Shown in pieces: positions 43,193-55,524 of a DNA stretch of 64,000 bases. The notes under the pieces are model-generated. The model was not told the origin of the DNA and made no database searches. It saw only the letters and a list, made by a program, of their open reading frames with translations. The stretch lies in assembly GCA_018287875.1 (NCBI GenBank), contig JAGVVL010000001.1, positions 5,456,001 through 5,520,000 on the forward strand, read 5' to 3'. Both the position numbers and the translations under genes were made by a program. Origin of the DNA: Nigrospora sphaerica (Eukaryota; Ascomycota; Sordariomycetes; Amphisphaeriales; Apiosporaceae). Each line of letters opens with the position of its first letter. Position 1 is the stretch's first letter.

Positions 43193-43681
43193 CGTGTGGT
43201 CGGAAACGAGGGTGGAGGCGGATGGATGGGATGGCATGGCATGGCATCCAGGCCAGGGCCGGCATGGAAGAGGGCACCGGGTTCACGATTGGGTGCTGCC
43301 GCCCAACTGGCCAGGCCGACCAACGACTTGCTCTCTCGGGCGGGCTGGCGAGGTTAGGTACTAGGTCGTGCTCTCCCTCTCTCCCTCCATCTCTGTCCCC
43401 CCTCCCCTCACTGCGCCCCAATGACATACACGGTACGGAGGGAGGGATTAGTGGCAGAGGGGGGGGAATGGGCTGGATGAATGGGAGGATGGGCTGAGTT
43501 GGATGGACAAGATGGAGCCCATGGGCTGGCCGCATGAGACTTGATCTGTGCCCGGATAAAGCTAGCCTGACTGGCTATGTGCACATGCGCTTGCGTAAGA
43601 GCACGTCTGCTGATATCCCATATGAATGGGATGCATCGGTATGGGCGTGAACCGACGAGGTCCCATGCCCGTATCCTCTCC

Positions 43682-43714
43682 CAGGCTCTCTCTCCCCCTC
43701 AGGCTCTCTCTCCC
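43682..43714. repeat. Pyrimidine direct repeat
   Basis: CAGGCTCTCTCTCCC occurs twice, 18 bp apart, within a CT-rich tract that continues to about 43750. Confidence 0.8.
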
Positions 43715-46700
43715 TCTCTGTCTTTCTCCCCCCTTGCTCTCCCTCGCTTCCCTTCGGGGCTGAGAGGGATGGGGAGTGGCTCGGGCGGCGATGTTTTCTT
43801 CTGAGGCGAGATGGCAGACCCGAGGGTGGACAATGTGCCCGCCGACGAGGACCTGGGACGCAGAGCCGCCAGGGACGGCATTTCGGATCTAATGCTGGCG
43901 ATAAATAAGCACCGTCCGAGACGCTGGGTGTTTGGCGTCAGCACGGGGGATATAGGAAACGCCCGATGGCTTTGCGATAACGTTCTGGGCCTGTCCAACA
44001 CACAGGCTTCCAATTGTCCGTATTGTACTGAAGGGCCAGCAAGTGCGTACACATGAAGATTGTACGCGTGCCCACCCCTGGTTCTTGGCGGCCTGATCTT
44101 GGGGCCGTCGTGCACAAAATGTGCCGATTTGATAACTGAATCGCGATGAGCTGTTGGTGTGCATAAACTTGTACCAGGATGTAATTGGAGAGCGCGGACG
44201 TGGCAGGAACAGCAGTTCCCAAGCACTCTCCAATGACAAATTGCCTTGTAGCCACAAGAAAGCTTGGGGGAAAGTCATGCGCGGTCGTGACGAACCCCTC
44301 ATTCTGTTGTAGCCAGTTCCCCTTCCCTCCAGTCGACTCCTTAATTGTATCTGCGGGTGCACCTTACCTAGTTGTGAACAGAGGCACATACGGGTCGGTA
44401 CACGGATGCGCCTCCGTATCCGTCGCGTGGGCTTGAAAGCACACCGGAATGGGCCTTGGGTGCTCCCCTACCGCGCTGGCCCTTATTAATTAGGCACTGG
44501 CTTGGATGGCGGGCTAGCAGAACAGCGGACCCGAGGGGCTCGCTCGGGATGCTTCCGGATTACCTAGTGAGGTGGGTTGGGGTGCCCCAGAGACGAGTGG
44601 CAGCGGTACCGCCGGTTTCTGATTTGCCTACCTAACACTCTTATTACTCGGGCCTCGTATATTGCGTTGGGCCTGATACTGGCAAATGGCTTCCTCTATG
44701 CCGCTTTTAGTCGCAACGGACGGACGAGACCCTCATCTCCTGACAGCACGCGTCTCATTGCGGGCGGCTACCTAGTTAGTTGTACTAAGCAAAGACATGG
44801 AAGGCTGGGCAGGAATGGGGCAAGCTGAATGTGCTGCTACTCCCACCGTTGCGACCTGATGGCTCCCTCCGGGTCTGGCCTGCGGTTTGGAACCGTATCC
44901 GTGGCCTGGCCCGCCGGTATGGAATGCTGCAGCCTGCGACGCAGGGCGCACTTTGTCCGTGCGTCCGTCTTCCGTCTTCCGCCTTCCGTTATGTTGAGGC
45001 GTTGTGCGACGAGCGAAGCCACGGTGGACTTTTGCCGCGCTCATTGGTCGACGCCTCGGTGGGAGGACGAACTACGTATAGAGTCGGTGGCGGAGAGGAT
45101 GGATGGAAAATGGAATCCAATGGATCCAGCCCAGCCCCAGAGGACGGAGAGAGGGTGTGTACATAGATAGCCCGCAACTCAGTGGCAGCCCCACTCGATC
45201 CGACCTATCCATCCATGGAGCGATAGGTAAGTACTACGGATGGAAGAGAGGATGGGGATGGGGGAAATGGATTGTGTCCCGAGCCCAAGCTGATAGGCCG
45301 GTGGCACGAGCGGCGTCCGCAACGGAACTTCCTATCGTCGTCCGAGCCCCGTCGCAGTTGTAAGATTATTATAGCTCGAAGGACACTGAATTGGACTCCG
45401 TCGGGAACGTGTCTCTCGATTGACTGAGGCCCAGGCAGAAACACTGTGTTTACTGTGCCGTTCCTACAAATAGCTGCGGCGTCAGGACCTGTCTCGGTCG
45501 TCGCCTCCAGCGTCAGGATTATGGCGGCCCCAGGGCAAGAAATCGCTGCAACCGAGCTAACGAGAGGGGAGACAAGCAGGCGGGCAAGCTCAAGCCAAGC
45601 ACACCTAAGCTGCCCGGCTCGTCAGAGGGCGAGAGCTACGACTCGGCGAGGCGTGTCAGGTGGTCTCGCGTAAAAACTACTAGAGCTGTACCGGGTGACA
45701 CGCACCTCTATACGGATACTACGCGCAGTGATGAAATTTCCTCCCCTACGGCTGGATGTTAGACTCTCCAGGCGCCTATAAGCGAACAGCAGATGTCGGC
45801 TTCTCGCCACATTGGGACCGAAGACGGCTAGGGTAACGGGATCTCGAAGAGTCGAAAGCAAGCTGCACTGCAGGATAGTAGCACCCCTACCCAGCAAGAC
45901 TACCACACATACATACATACTTGTACATATCCAATGCGCGCGCGCACATGCACACTAACCGAGTAATGCGTACTTGCACACGCAAGCCTACATACCTATT
46001 GCTACCGCGTACGGTGTCTACACCGTAGGGCGCGAGCTTCCAGATACGGCACAACCGGTCTGGGACGGATTGGGGGAGGACGAGAGGGGTAGCGGAGCAT
46101 GAGGATGCGACCTCAGAATCTCGTGCGACGATGGCTCTCCACCGTTCACAAGAGTTAATCGACTGGGACATTGTGGAGAAACGGCCTCGTTTCGATACTT
46201 GGCGCCCGCTTCCAATCCCTGGTCGTATCACTGCCTCGGGGGCCGTCCGGAACCGGCACGTATATCTGTAAATTCTTCGCTCCAGCGCAGACCGAGTATC
46301 CGCCCGTTTCGAGTTGTTCACCTTGTCACTGGGTCGCGCGATTGTCGTGGCCCGGCCATACGTGTAGGCAAGTACTGGGTTAAAAAACGGAGTAGGTCCG
46401 ATAGCCCGTACCCAGTACGTGAACTGCCGAGACGGCGTTTTCCCCTCTTCGCCCGTATGGAGGTGCCGTGCCGCTACGGCCACACCACCTTTCCAACATA
46501 TACCATAGTATTACCTAAGGTAACCAATGCCCTCCCATGACGGTGTCGCTGGATGGGCCGCCAACCCTATCACCAACAGGTTCATTCCTGGTGGAGTGGA
46601 CGCAGGTACCTCGAGCTTCCCATACCCTGCTTGCCTGCTTACCTAAGTACTTACTGTGTAGGACTATGGGGTCCTGTCCGGTGGGCAGAGCCATGATAGG

Positions 46701-48412
46701 ATGCACCTCACTGAGTTGGTTATGGACCTCTGTACACATCATCATCCTATTGCCAAGGAAAGACGCTGCCTCCAGGTACTTACCTCCCTCCGTTTCTCAT
46801 ATCTGTACTATATGTATGTAGCGGCACGGCGGCTCTTTCATTGGTCCGATGGCGGCATATGGGTAGGGTGTCCTGCCGGCCAGGGACAGCACCGTCCATA
46901 CTGTGTAGACAGTTGGGGTAGAGATCTCCAACCCGATTCGTATAGATAGCTGCTGCTTAGAAGCCACGGCGTCTTTTGCCGACGACCGAGGCCACGAAGC
47001 TTTCAGCGCTCAAATACTCCGACGAAGAAGCTTACACGTACAACGGCAGCGCCAGGCAAGGGGTGCAGCAGAAGACGCCTTGGGGCGTTCGCTGCTGACC
47101 AACCTGGTCTGGCCCGCCTTCGGCGTCGGCTAGACCGGCCAACCAACCGTTTCGGGCCGCCGAGGGGACCTGAGATCTGGGAATCTGCACCACCACCTTA
47201 TAGACGAGTGTGGCACACATGAAGGGAGGCAGTACAGTAGTAGTTGACGATGGATACACACCATCCTCGTCTTGGAGTCCGTCCCTAGTTCTCCACGTTC
47301 ACCCTTCTATCGGCGTCCTTGGTCTTGCTGTTGGGAAGTACCGTGGACGGGCCTGCTACCGTTGGGCTTTCCTGCAACGTATCGAATCGATCGATGAGGC
47401 CAAAGCCGGCCGTCCACGCGGCTACCAACCACAACCCCGGCGCTTTTTCTGTGCGTTTCGAACCCTATCAAACACCCATAAGCCTCGCAACAACAGGGCA
47501 TGACAGCACACCAGTTTTGCCCGTCCCGTAACAAGCCCGCTGTCTCGGTGACTGATGGTCAACGCTAACTGTGTCACCGACCACCGACGCTATCGAAGCC
47601 CAGCTGCCAAGAAATCCCACACGTACTTTACAAGCTCCGCGGGTCCCACTGTACCGCGTACGGTAAAGCGCCGTCCCAGACTCAGCAACGACGTCGACAC
47701 AATCGTACACAGTAAGTATAAGCAAGTCAGCATGTACGGAGGGCGCACGGCAAGTTGGGAATTGCAGGTACGATGTATTACTCTTCGGCGTACGGGGCAA
47801 ATATTGGCTCGAGACAAGGCCGGCGAAAGCCGAATGGTCCGGCGTGCCGGGATCACAGGCTCCAATCTCCCCTTTGAATCGTTCCCCCGAGATTCCAGGC
47901 TGTGGGGCCCAATTCCAGAAGAACCATTTCACGATACACGACCTCGGTCTCTGCACCGGACCAAACCACTCGCTCGTCGGCGCACAGCTCATCCTGTGTC
48001 TATCCATCCCGCGGATTGCTTTCTTTTGGCTCGTCAAATATCCGAACGCCCATGCAAGCCACATAAGCTTGGCCCCTTACAGGGAAACTTCTGGAAGAGT
48101 GAGCAGTAGACTTTTTCTACCTCTCGCCAGGTTCTGAACGAGAGCGTACAAAACGTTGGCCGTAACGGGGTCGGGAGTGCCCAGGCGCGGGGTCTCATTG
48201 CTTCCGCGGGCCATTGCGGCGTAGCACGACATCCCATGGCAACTCCTCCTCCTCCTCCTTCTCCTCCTCGTCTGTTCACCGGTGAGGAGTATACCGTTAA
48301 GCTGGCCGGGCAACTGCTGCAGCTCGTCCGAGCATCGGGGGACTGTCGTGGCAGGTACTTTGTCCATACAAACTTACATACAACTACCCAGTACTCCGTA
48401 TCCCCATCCATG

Positions 48413-48463
48413 CCTTGACGACCAGCTTATTTATCCGCCATCCCTCGATGACCAGCTTATTGA
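48413..48463. repeat. Imperfect direct repeat, 19 bp with 30-bp spacing
   Basis: CCTTGACGACCAGCTTATT and CCTCGATGACCAGCTTATT differ at two positions and start 30 bp apart. This could be paired protein-binding sites or a decayed tandem duplication. Confidence 0.7.
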
Positions 48464-51400
48464 CGGCCCTCGAGCAGGGACGAGAAGGCTGGGGCGGGGC
48501 GCGTGAAGCCCATATGCGAAGCTGGCCACGTCAGGATTACGCTGTACCTGTAATATCATGATCCGTGGTGTGTTTTTCTGGTCCTGGTCATCGGCCCGGC
48601 GACCTCATCGTGAACTGCGGCAGCCATCCAAGCGCTTGGTACGAAGAGGCAGGTACGGTGGTAAGAAAATCGACGCCAAGGGCCGGGGGTCATGGGGCCC
48701 TTTCTTACAATATCCAGGTAAGGAAATATGTACTACGCACTACCTACTACATCTACCACCACTTTTACTCTACACTGATCGCAGGCATATCAAGTGACGC
48801 GGGACTGCGCCTCGTTCTTACACGCCCTGGGGCCGCTGCACAGTACGCACGCCGCCCGGCACCAGCCATCCCCACGGTGCCGTTAAGCCCATCCCACCCC
48901 CCCCCACTGGAAGTCCAGGCCCATTACGGAATGCTGGATCAGCGCTGGTGTCCCCGTCCGAGGGGGCCAAATACAGGCTCTGAAGAGATAACCGGCGCCT
49001 GACAGCTGACATGGCCCCATGGGCTCCCCCCCCACACGGAGTGGCATCATCTGGATGAACGATGCCCGCCCCGAGACGGTGCAAGACCGTCTGACCGTCC
49101 ACCACCTGTGGCCAGGGCAGCGTGTTCTGTCGACAGAGGCATGGCTGTCGGGGAGGCACGACGACGGCCTCGCGCCCTCAACCTTGCTGCCGCCCCCTCC
49201 CTCCCCGCCGTTCGATCCGTACAGTATCGCGAAGCGGCCCCCCATCCCCAGCGAAGAGTCGGGACACGGGGGATCAGCGCCGCCCTACCCGTTTTGCCCG
49301 TGGTACCCGCCTGCACGACAGCACCCACCCCCCTCCACGTTCTCCGACATCGATTTGCCGTGCTCTTCCCGTGAATAGGAGGGATGCCCAGGTACAGGTC
49401 AGCTCCCGGCGCAGCTGAGTTAGTACAGCGTCAGGAAAGGCGAGGAAAGAAAGAAAAAAAAAACAAGCAGCTCACGATTTGCCGCTGCCCTACCTGTGTT
49501 GACCGCTGCCAACCTGCTGGCAGCCCGTCTTGGTTGCGCAAGAGTGGATATAAGCGCGTGCTGGCTTATGTACCTACAATGAATACCTCTTCACGGGATG
49601 CCCGGCATGCCCGGAGGGTGCAACCCAAGGTCTCGGGGGACCACGCTACCCAGGAACTTAGCCGTAGGAAGGGTTAAAAAAAAAAAGAACAAGAGAGGGA
49701 AGGGAAGAAGGTGGGTGGCATGTGCCCTGATCTGCGGCTGGTCAAATCAGAGAGTTCTCAACGACGTTTGCTGCAAGGCACGCTACGCCTTGGTCCTGGC
49801 CGGGCGCATACGGAAAGATGGCATTTGGGACCATGGCATTTTGGCCATGGCGAGGCAGCTGAGTAAAGGGCATTTTGGGGAGGCCCCCAAGACGCCTCGG
49901 CCGACGGCAGGATGGTGTTGTCGGGCTTTCCCCATGTCCAGAATCCGATCCTCGCGCTCACCAGCGCGGCCCTACTTTTTTTTTTCTTCCACCGGTTGCG
50001 ATGCGACGCGATCGTCTCGCGTGCCGTGGCCCCAGGCGCATCGATCAGCATCGATGATTGTTAGGCCAATCTCCAACTTCCCACAGCATCCCCTGTGCTT
50101 GTTCCTAGCCTAGTCACGATGCTAGCAGCGTGCTAAGAAGGGGCAGCTTGTCGTTCAATCCAACTTGCTGGGTCCCGGGCTATTGGGTCTCCCACCATGA
50201 GTCACACGTTCCCCCTTTGGTTGTTTATGCACTGCAGTTACGGGGCCGCGTATAGTGCCGTCTGGTCCGTATACTGTGCTTGACAGAGGCCCCCCCAAAA
50301 GTATAAGAAGCGGAAGAAGTGGGCTTTGCCCAGCAGTACGGGGTACAAGCTACGCGTTGAACAGCGCGGAAACCCACATCCTTCGGGCTCCATCGTGGTC
50401 GGCAAGTAGCGAGGAAGGGGGAACTCCCTGGTACTACCACGAATATTTTCCGTCCTCACCGTTCGTTCATCCAGCTTTTGCGCTGCCCGCGCGTGCATTG
50501 GGGCCGCTTCACGCGGTGGATACGGGACGGTCCAACAAATGCGGTGTCCACGTCCTGGGGTTGACCCCTTCGATGACGTCGTTACGAGAAGGCGGAAAGA
50601 AGAAAGGAAGAAAAAAAAGACAAAGACACGATTTCTTGGGCGCCCGCCCAGGTTCGAGACAGCCAGCAGCCAGGCTGCTTCGCTTGTGGGAGAAGAGAAA
50701 AACAAGGGGAAAGAACAAGGGAGGAGCTCCGGATGGATGCCGGAGTAGGCGGGTGGATGGGAAGCCGGAACCTGTAACGAAATATGATTGTTCTTTTTCG
50801 CTTCCACTCCGGTTTCCTTTTTCTTCCTTGAGTTGTTTTTTTTTTCCCGGCTTGGTTTCCCTGGTTCGGCCCCTGGTCACGGGTTTCGAACAGAATGTCT
50901 TCCCTGGTGAGCTACGAGCTACCACAAGTTTCGTACTTAGCATCAGGCGGCTCTCGGTAGTCCATCCCCTCGAGGCTCCGAGGCGAGACAACGCCAGCCT
51001 GGCCGACGGCCGCTATGCCGTATTGTAGATACCCCCATTCGCTCAAATCCCCCCGTTACAGCGGCGGCTGCCGAGCATATATCCCATATACAACTAGGCG
51101 CAGGGCCGTGGGCCTGGCGGGTTATTTATTGGCCAAACTGGAACGGGGGACAACTAGGTGTGATCCGCGCGTTCCCCCAAACGGCCGGGGGGGTGATTGC
51201 TACTGGGTGTGCGTCGCGCGTGTGAAACCGTGAATGTCGAAATGCGGTAATTGGGGGGCCCATGGACGCCGCGGCACTATCCCGACCCCCTTTCCATCGC
51301 TGCCCACCACCGTCCCTCTCGAACAGGGCTTCGCCGGGGCGCGAACGACCACCGAAGACGACGACGACGACGACGACGGACCCACACCGGCAGGGAGGCC

Positions 51401-51962
51401 GTCACGTTCCAAGCTTAGCTCGTACCTACACGGCAGCGCGGGTAGCTGCTCCTGGGCTCCGGAGCCTGAGTTGGAGGAGGCTTAGGCCGGGGAGAAGGAG
51501 GCCGCGCCTTCGAATCGGCACGTCCTTTTGTTGATCTTTCTCAGCCCCTTGTCGCTCCCTAATAAAACAACACCCCCCCAGGCGACACTGTACATATGCG
51601 TGTGCGCATGCCTCTCACTACTAACCTTACCTACCGCCAGTCCAGACGCAAAGCCCACCCAGGGGGAGGGGCCGCCAGGAGGAGCGAACCCACTTTCTAC
51701 CCAACCACGTTCCCCGTCCGTCACCGTCACCGTCACCGTTATCACGACGACGTTACAGAAAAGGAGAAGGGGAAAAAGAAATTAGTGAATAAAAAACCCC
51801 AAGCCACAGGGAGGAAAAGCCCAAGCCAAGCCCCAAGCGAAAAGGGAAGAGAGCGAAAGAGAAAGAGAAAGAGAGAGGGAGTGGGGGCCAGACCCTAAAG
51901 GGGCGAGAAAGAAAGAGACAGGGAGGGGAGAAAATAAAGAGAGAAACCAAGGAGGCCAAGCT

Positions 51963-52582
51963 ATGGAAGCCTACCGCCGTTCCGGGCGCGGGGGCGCGGG
52001 CAATTACTACAGCCAGCAGCAAATCGACGAGGCGGCGGCCGCCGCCGCCGCGCCCCCCGACCCCGAGGCCCAGCGGGGGGGCGCGGGCGTGGGCGCCGAC
52101 GACGACGACGCGCCGCCCTCGGACCCGGGCGATGGGCCGCGGTGGCCGGGCCCTACGGGGGCGCCGGCGGCCCCGCCGCCTCGGCCGCGGGGTACGCGCG
52201 ATCGGGGCGTGGCGGCGCGGGGAACTTTGTCGACGCCGCGACGGCCGCCCAGCACCTACAACAACAACAACAACAACAACAACAGCCGCCGCCGCCGCCG
52301 ACGTTGACGAAGACGAAGACGACGACGACGATGGCGACGGGAGGGGCGCGCAGCGGTGGGCGCGGCGGCGCCGGCAACATCTGGACCGACGATGACGCGC
52401 AGGCGGCGTACGAGGCCGAGGCGGAGCGGCGGCGCGCCGCCGCCGTCGACGCCGAGGTCCGCCACAGCGTCCACGCCGGCCTGCCGCCGCCGCCGCGGGT
52501 CCACCACCTCCACGCCGAGGGCCGCGTCGCCCGCCGCCGCGCCGCCGGCGACGGCATCCCCGAGGACGACGGCGGCGTTTGA
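51963..52582 (+). CDS. DUF3602 (Par32-like) protein, reading frame broken
   Basis: Three copies of the family signature are present: SGRGGAGNY near the start, SGRGGAGNF at about 52197-52223 and SGGRGGAGNI at about 52351-52380. The first copy is in the frame of the ATG at 51963; the other two are in another frame that stays open to 52582. Between 52074 and 52250 there is no AG dinucleotide, so a normal intron cannot link the frames. One lost base, or an assembly error in this GC-rich low-complexity stretch, would explain it. Other features are an acidic run (ADDDDA), a poly-Gln/poly-Pro tract from CAA and CCG repeats, and a C-terminal EVRHSVHAGLPPPPRVHH block. Yeast Par32 links TORC1 signalling to ammonium transporters; the role here is inferred only by family. 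Confidence 0.68.
52257..52338. repeat. Trinucleotide repeats in the DUF3602 gene
   Basis: A block of (ACA/CAA) repeats is followed by (GCC/CCG), then GAC-type repeats with GAA interruptions. They encode Gln, Pro and Thr/Lys tracts in the frame of the second and third signature repeats. Confidence 0.8.
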
Positions 52583-53296
52583 AAAGAAGAAGCTAGGGGC
52601 CGTCCCCTTTGGTAGCATGGCGGAATCCCAAGGTTCGGTCCGGTGAAGAAGGGGCTCGTGGTGGGATCGGGTATTCACGCCGTTGCTGCCCTTTCCCTCC
52701 TGCCGCCTTCGCAACCCCCTCCGCCTTCATGTCGTCGTGCCGGCGCCAGGGCAGCCCTTGATAAACGGGCAGACCGCGCGAGGTCAGCACCCTCGCTGGT
52801 ATACGTCGTATCCAGACACCCCGAAGCAGGCAGGCGCCAGTGGTCTTTTCATACACTTCCCCACCATACGTCCGTCAAAGATACCTAGACTCCGACATGT
52901 GCGCCCCTCCTTCGGCGGAGCCTCAACGGAAACCGAATTACTCGGGGTGGGTTTGTGCGCTTTATTCGCACGTAACCATACATGGCGGATGACTAAGATG
53001 CATACCTGGGAACTGGAAATGCGCCTTGCGGCCGAGACGTAGACTCGTCACTTGTCGCTGCAATAGAATAGGAGGCGGTGAAACATTCGTCCAGTAACTT
53101 TTTTCGTTCGAGGGCGCCTCAAGCAACCCTGTTTTCCAAGTGACATTACGTCTATCAAACCCATAACGCCATGACATGCGAGCAAACTGAGGGCATATCC
53201 CATAGAACGCCGTGATCAAGAACATCAATTTGTTTGGCCGATACCACGCCGACCGAGAAGTTGTCACGCCCCCTTCCCCGAGGTCGGATTGCCCCT
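52583..53296. other. Intergenic between convergent genes
   Basis: 3' flanks of the DUF3602 gene and rlp24. No gene seen. Confidence 0.55.
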
Positions 53297-54609
53297 TCAC
53301 TCGTCGTCCTCCTCCTCGTCGACGTCCATTTCGTTCTCCACGTCGATGCCGCCGTCGGTCCGAATCTTCTGTCTCCGCATCTCCTTGCCGAACAGCTTGT
53401 TGGTCTTGGCAGGCAGCACATTCTGCTCCTCCATGCGGGCGATCTCCTGGGCGGCGAGACCCTGTTCCAGAGCAAGGCGGCGCTTCTCGCTGCCGCGCAT
53501 GCGGGGCAGGAGGTGAGAGTGACTCTCGACCAGGGCCTTGTCCCGGGCCAGCTCGCGCGCCTTCCTGCCCTCCATGCGCTTGCGGTACCACACGCGCTCT
53601 CTCCGCTGGCGGATCTCCTCGATGCGCTCCATGGCCTTGAGCGTCTTCTGCCAGAGGTCGCGGTTGTATCTCGTGGGGACGTTGCGCTTGGCGGCAAACT
53701 GCAGCGTAGAATCGACCGTCATCTCCTTGCCGGCGGCCTTGCGGTACGCCTTGGTCCACTGGAGCTTGCGCGGGTTACGCTTCATTTTGAAGTTCTTGTG
53801 GCCTGGTATCGTCAGGTCAGTCTCGTATGACACGTGGTACAGGGGTCGTCGGCAAGACAACCGCGCCACTCCCGTATACTCACATTTTGACCTGCAGAAA
53901 CGGAACTGCTTCGCGTCGTTGCGCACAAACTGATATCCAAGTCAGCATATCGTCAATCGTGATGTTCCAGTCTTCTTCTGCAGACACGCCACACGAAGCA
54001 GCGAGAGGGTCGGACGTGGATTGGCCAGAAGCTTTGGCCCTCGTCTTTTCCCCCCTACCGCATTAATTGTCCCTCTAACCGCGATGCTCCGAAACTTGAT
54101 TCAGGGCCAGCATGCGCCATGTTACTCGAGGCAGGGCGTGCGTATGCCGATCTGGGGAATGGGTCTCCGGAGAATACCCCGTGGGCTCGGCTTTTTCTTG
54201 ACAGGGAAGACTAACCGTGATTCCCTTGGCTATCAGAGGAAGAACGTTAGCAGACGTCGGCGCAGAGGGGGCTACCCTTGGACAGGGAGATCGCCCGCGG
54301 CCGGCTAGCCTGGAGATCGCCATGTCCTGTCCAGTTGAGTCTGGGGGATGTACATACAGGGATAGGCAGGACGACTGCAAAAGTGACACGTTTCGATTCT
54401 GTAGAGTTGGGTCAGCGGTTGATTCTCGAGACACCGAGTCTGCGAAATGCGCCGTGCTCCGCTGTCCCCCTTCCAGAGCAGCAAGGACGGCTGTCGCGCC
54501 GCGCACGCCTTTCAACTCGGCTCCTTCCCACGGCGTTTTCGGCCCCTGCGGCCCTGCGGGCGCCCGGGAGAGCACGATACTCAAAAGCGAAAGAGCCGAC
54601 TCACCTCAT
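53297..54609 (-). CDS. rlp24: Ribosome biogenesis protein Rlp24
   Basis: Five exons (54609-54605, 54398-54358, 54229-54216, 53929-53884, 53802-53297) give 203 residues with consistent phase. The first coding exon is 5 nt (ATGAG) and the third is 14 nt; together they restore the N-terminus MRIETCHFC and the SKGITFVRNDAK joint. The L24e-type zinc site is Cys6, Cys9, Cys32 and Cys36. The core [26 protein letters not shown] is highly conserved, and the long basic helix and acidic tail (DVDEEEDDE) distinguish Rlp24 from ribosomal protein eL24. In the nucleolus Rlp24 holds the eL24 site on pre-60S particles and activates the AAA-ATPase Drg1 for its own release in the cytoplasm. It shares a 390-bp divergent promoter with tim14. 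Confidence 0.93.
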
Positions 54610-54999
54610 GATGACTGCGGGCTGTTTCCTGGCAGCGTGTCGGGTCCAGTATGGTATAGGTAGGCGGAGGATGCGCCTCAGGCGAACCCTTCAAAAAGTT
54701 TTGGGCGGACATGCCAACGATAAGGCGTTTTGGCTCCCCACCCATCCACCTCTGCCATCTTATCGACCGCTTTGATTGGTCTTTTTCAGCAGGGGTCTAT
54801 GTCCCATGGTCCGTGCCCCAAAACTCTACCTGGGCCGAACGCGGGCGAGAGGGATTGAGCGGGAGTGCGACGCCACTTGTGACGCCGAGTATCTTTTGTC
54901 GTCTTTGCCATAGGCGACAACCCTCCTGCAGACGCCGAACCGAAATCACCGATCCCGCCCACCCGCACACCCGCGTCGCATTCAGAGTCGAAAGTCAAC
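54610..54999. promoter_or_regulatory. Divergent promoter of rlp24 and tim14
   Basis: A 390-bp spacer between the two start codons, the shortest divergent spacer in the window. It must hold both promoters; no specific site is identified. Confidence 0.55.
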
Positions 55000-55524
55000 A
55001 TGACGTCCATGCTTGCTATCGGAGGTGGTGTTGCCGTGGCGGCCTTCCTGGTACGCAGCTCCCACTCACACCCAATAACCCGGCCCGCCTGGCTGTTCGC
55101 CGGCGAGCCCTCGGGCCTCTCCGGGGCGTGCATCGTCGCCGCTGCATCTTGGAGATCCATCCCAAACCCCGTACTAACTGGTTCTCCTTAGGGCCGGGCC
55201 GGCTTGGTCGCCTGGAGACGGTCCAGGGGCGGCGTAGGCGCTATGGGAAAGGCCTTCTACAAGGGCGGCTTCGAGCCGAAAATGACCAAGAAAGAGGCCT
55301 CGCTGATCCTCTCCCTCAGGTACGGCCGCTGTGTCTCCTTGGAGCTACCGCCCCCAGACGCATATAACTGACGTACACTTCACAGCGAGAGCTCCCTCAG
55401 CAAGGAAAAGGTCCAAAAAGCCCACCGGACGCTGATGCTCCTCAACCACCCCGACAGAGGCGGCAGTCCGTACCTGGCAACCAAGATCAACGAGGCGAAG
55501 CAGATCCTGGACAAGGGCGTATAG
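55000..55524 (+). CDS. tim14: Mitochondrial import motor subunit Tim14/Pam18
   Basis: Three exons (55000-55050, 55192-55319, 55386-55524; introns 141 and 66 bp, the first with a perfect TACTAAC branch site) give 105 residues, the usual length. A single N-terminal membrane span ([15 protein letters not shown]) leads to [21 protein letters not shown] and a C-terminal J domain with HPD at residues 81-83 ([23 protein letters not shown]). In the inner mitochondrial membrane Tim14 stimulates the ATPase of mtHsp70 at the TIM23 channel and pairs with Tim16. All conserved parts are present. Confidence 0.94.

Larger units (their letters stand above)
42100..51962. other. 9.9-kb gene-free spacer
   Basis: Shared upstream DNA of the leftward C2H2 gene and the rightward DUF3602 gene, by far the longest stretch without a supported gene. 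Open frames up to about 200 codons exist, often on both strands at once, with Cys/Trp/Arg-rich peptides unlike any family. It carries a 14-nt G run, pyrimidine direct repeats at 43682-43714, an ACAT repeat at 45908-45925, a CTC repeat near 48243-48268, a 30-bp-spaced repeat at 48413-48463 and a GAC repeat at 51357-51378. It may hold regulatory sites, long leaders or non-coding RNA; none can be demonstrated. A small frame at 43811-44056 (81 codons) is the most protein-like but unsupported. Confidence 0.5.

Noticed and set aside
47468..48064. 198-codon - strand frame in the long spacer with a similar-length + strand frame opposite
   Set aside because: Frames open on both strands, Cys/Trp/Ser-rich peptide without any family pattern or splice partners; likely chance.
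27241..51962. Transposons, CRISPR arrays or viral insertions
   Set aside because: No transposase, integrase or reverse-transcriptase motifs, no terminal repeats and no regularly spaced repeats were seen; repeats are short and simple.
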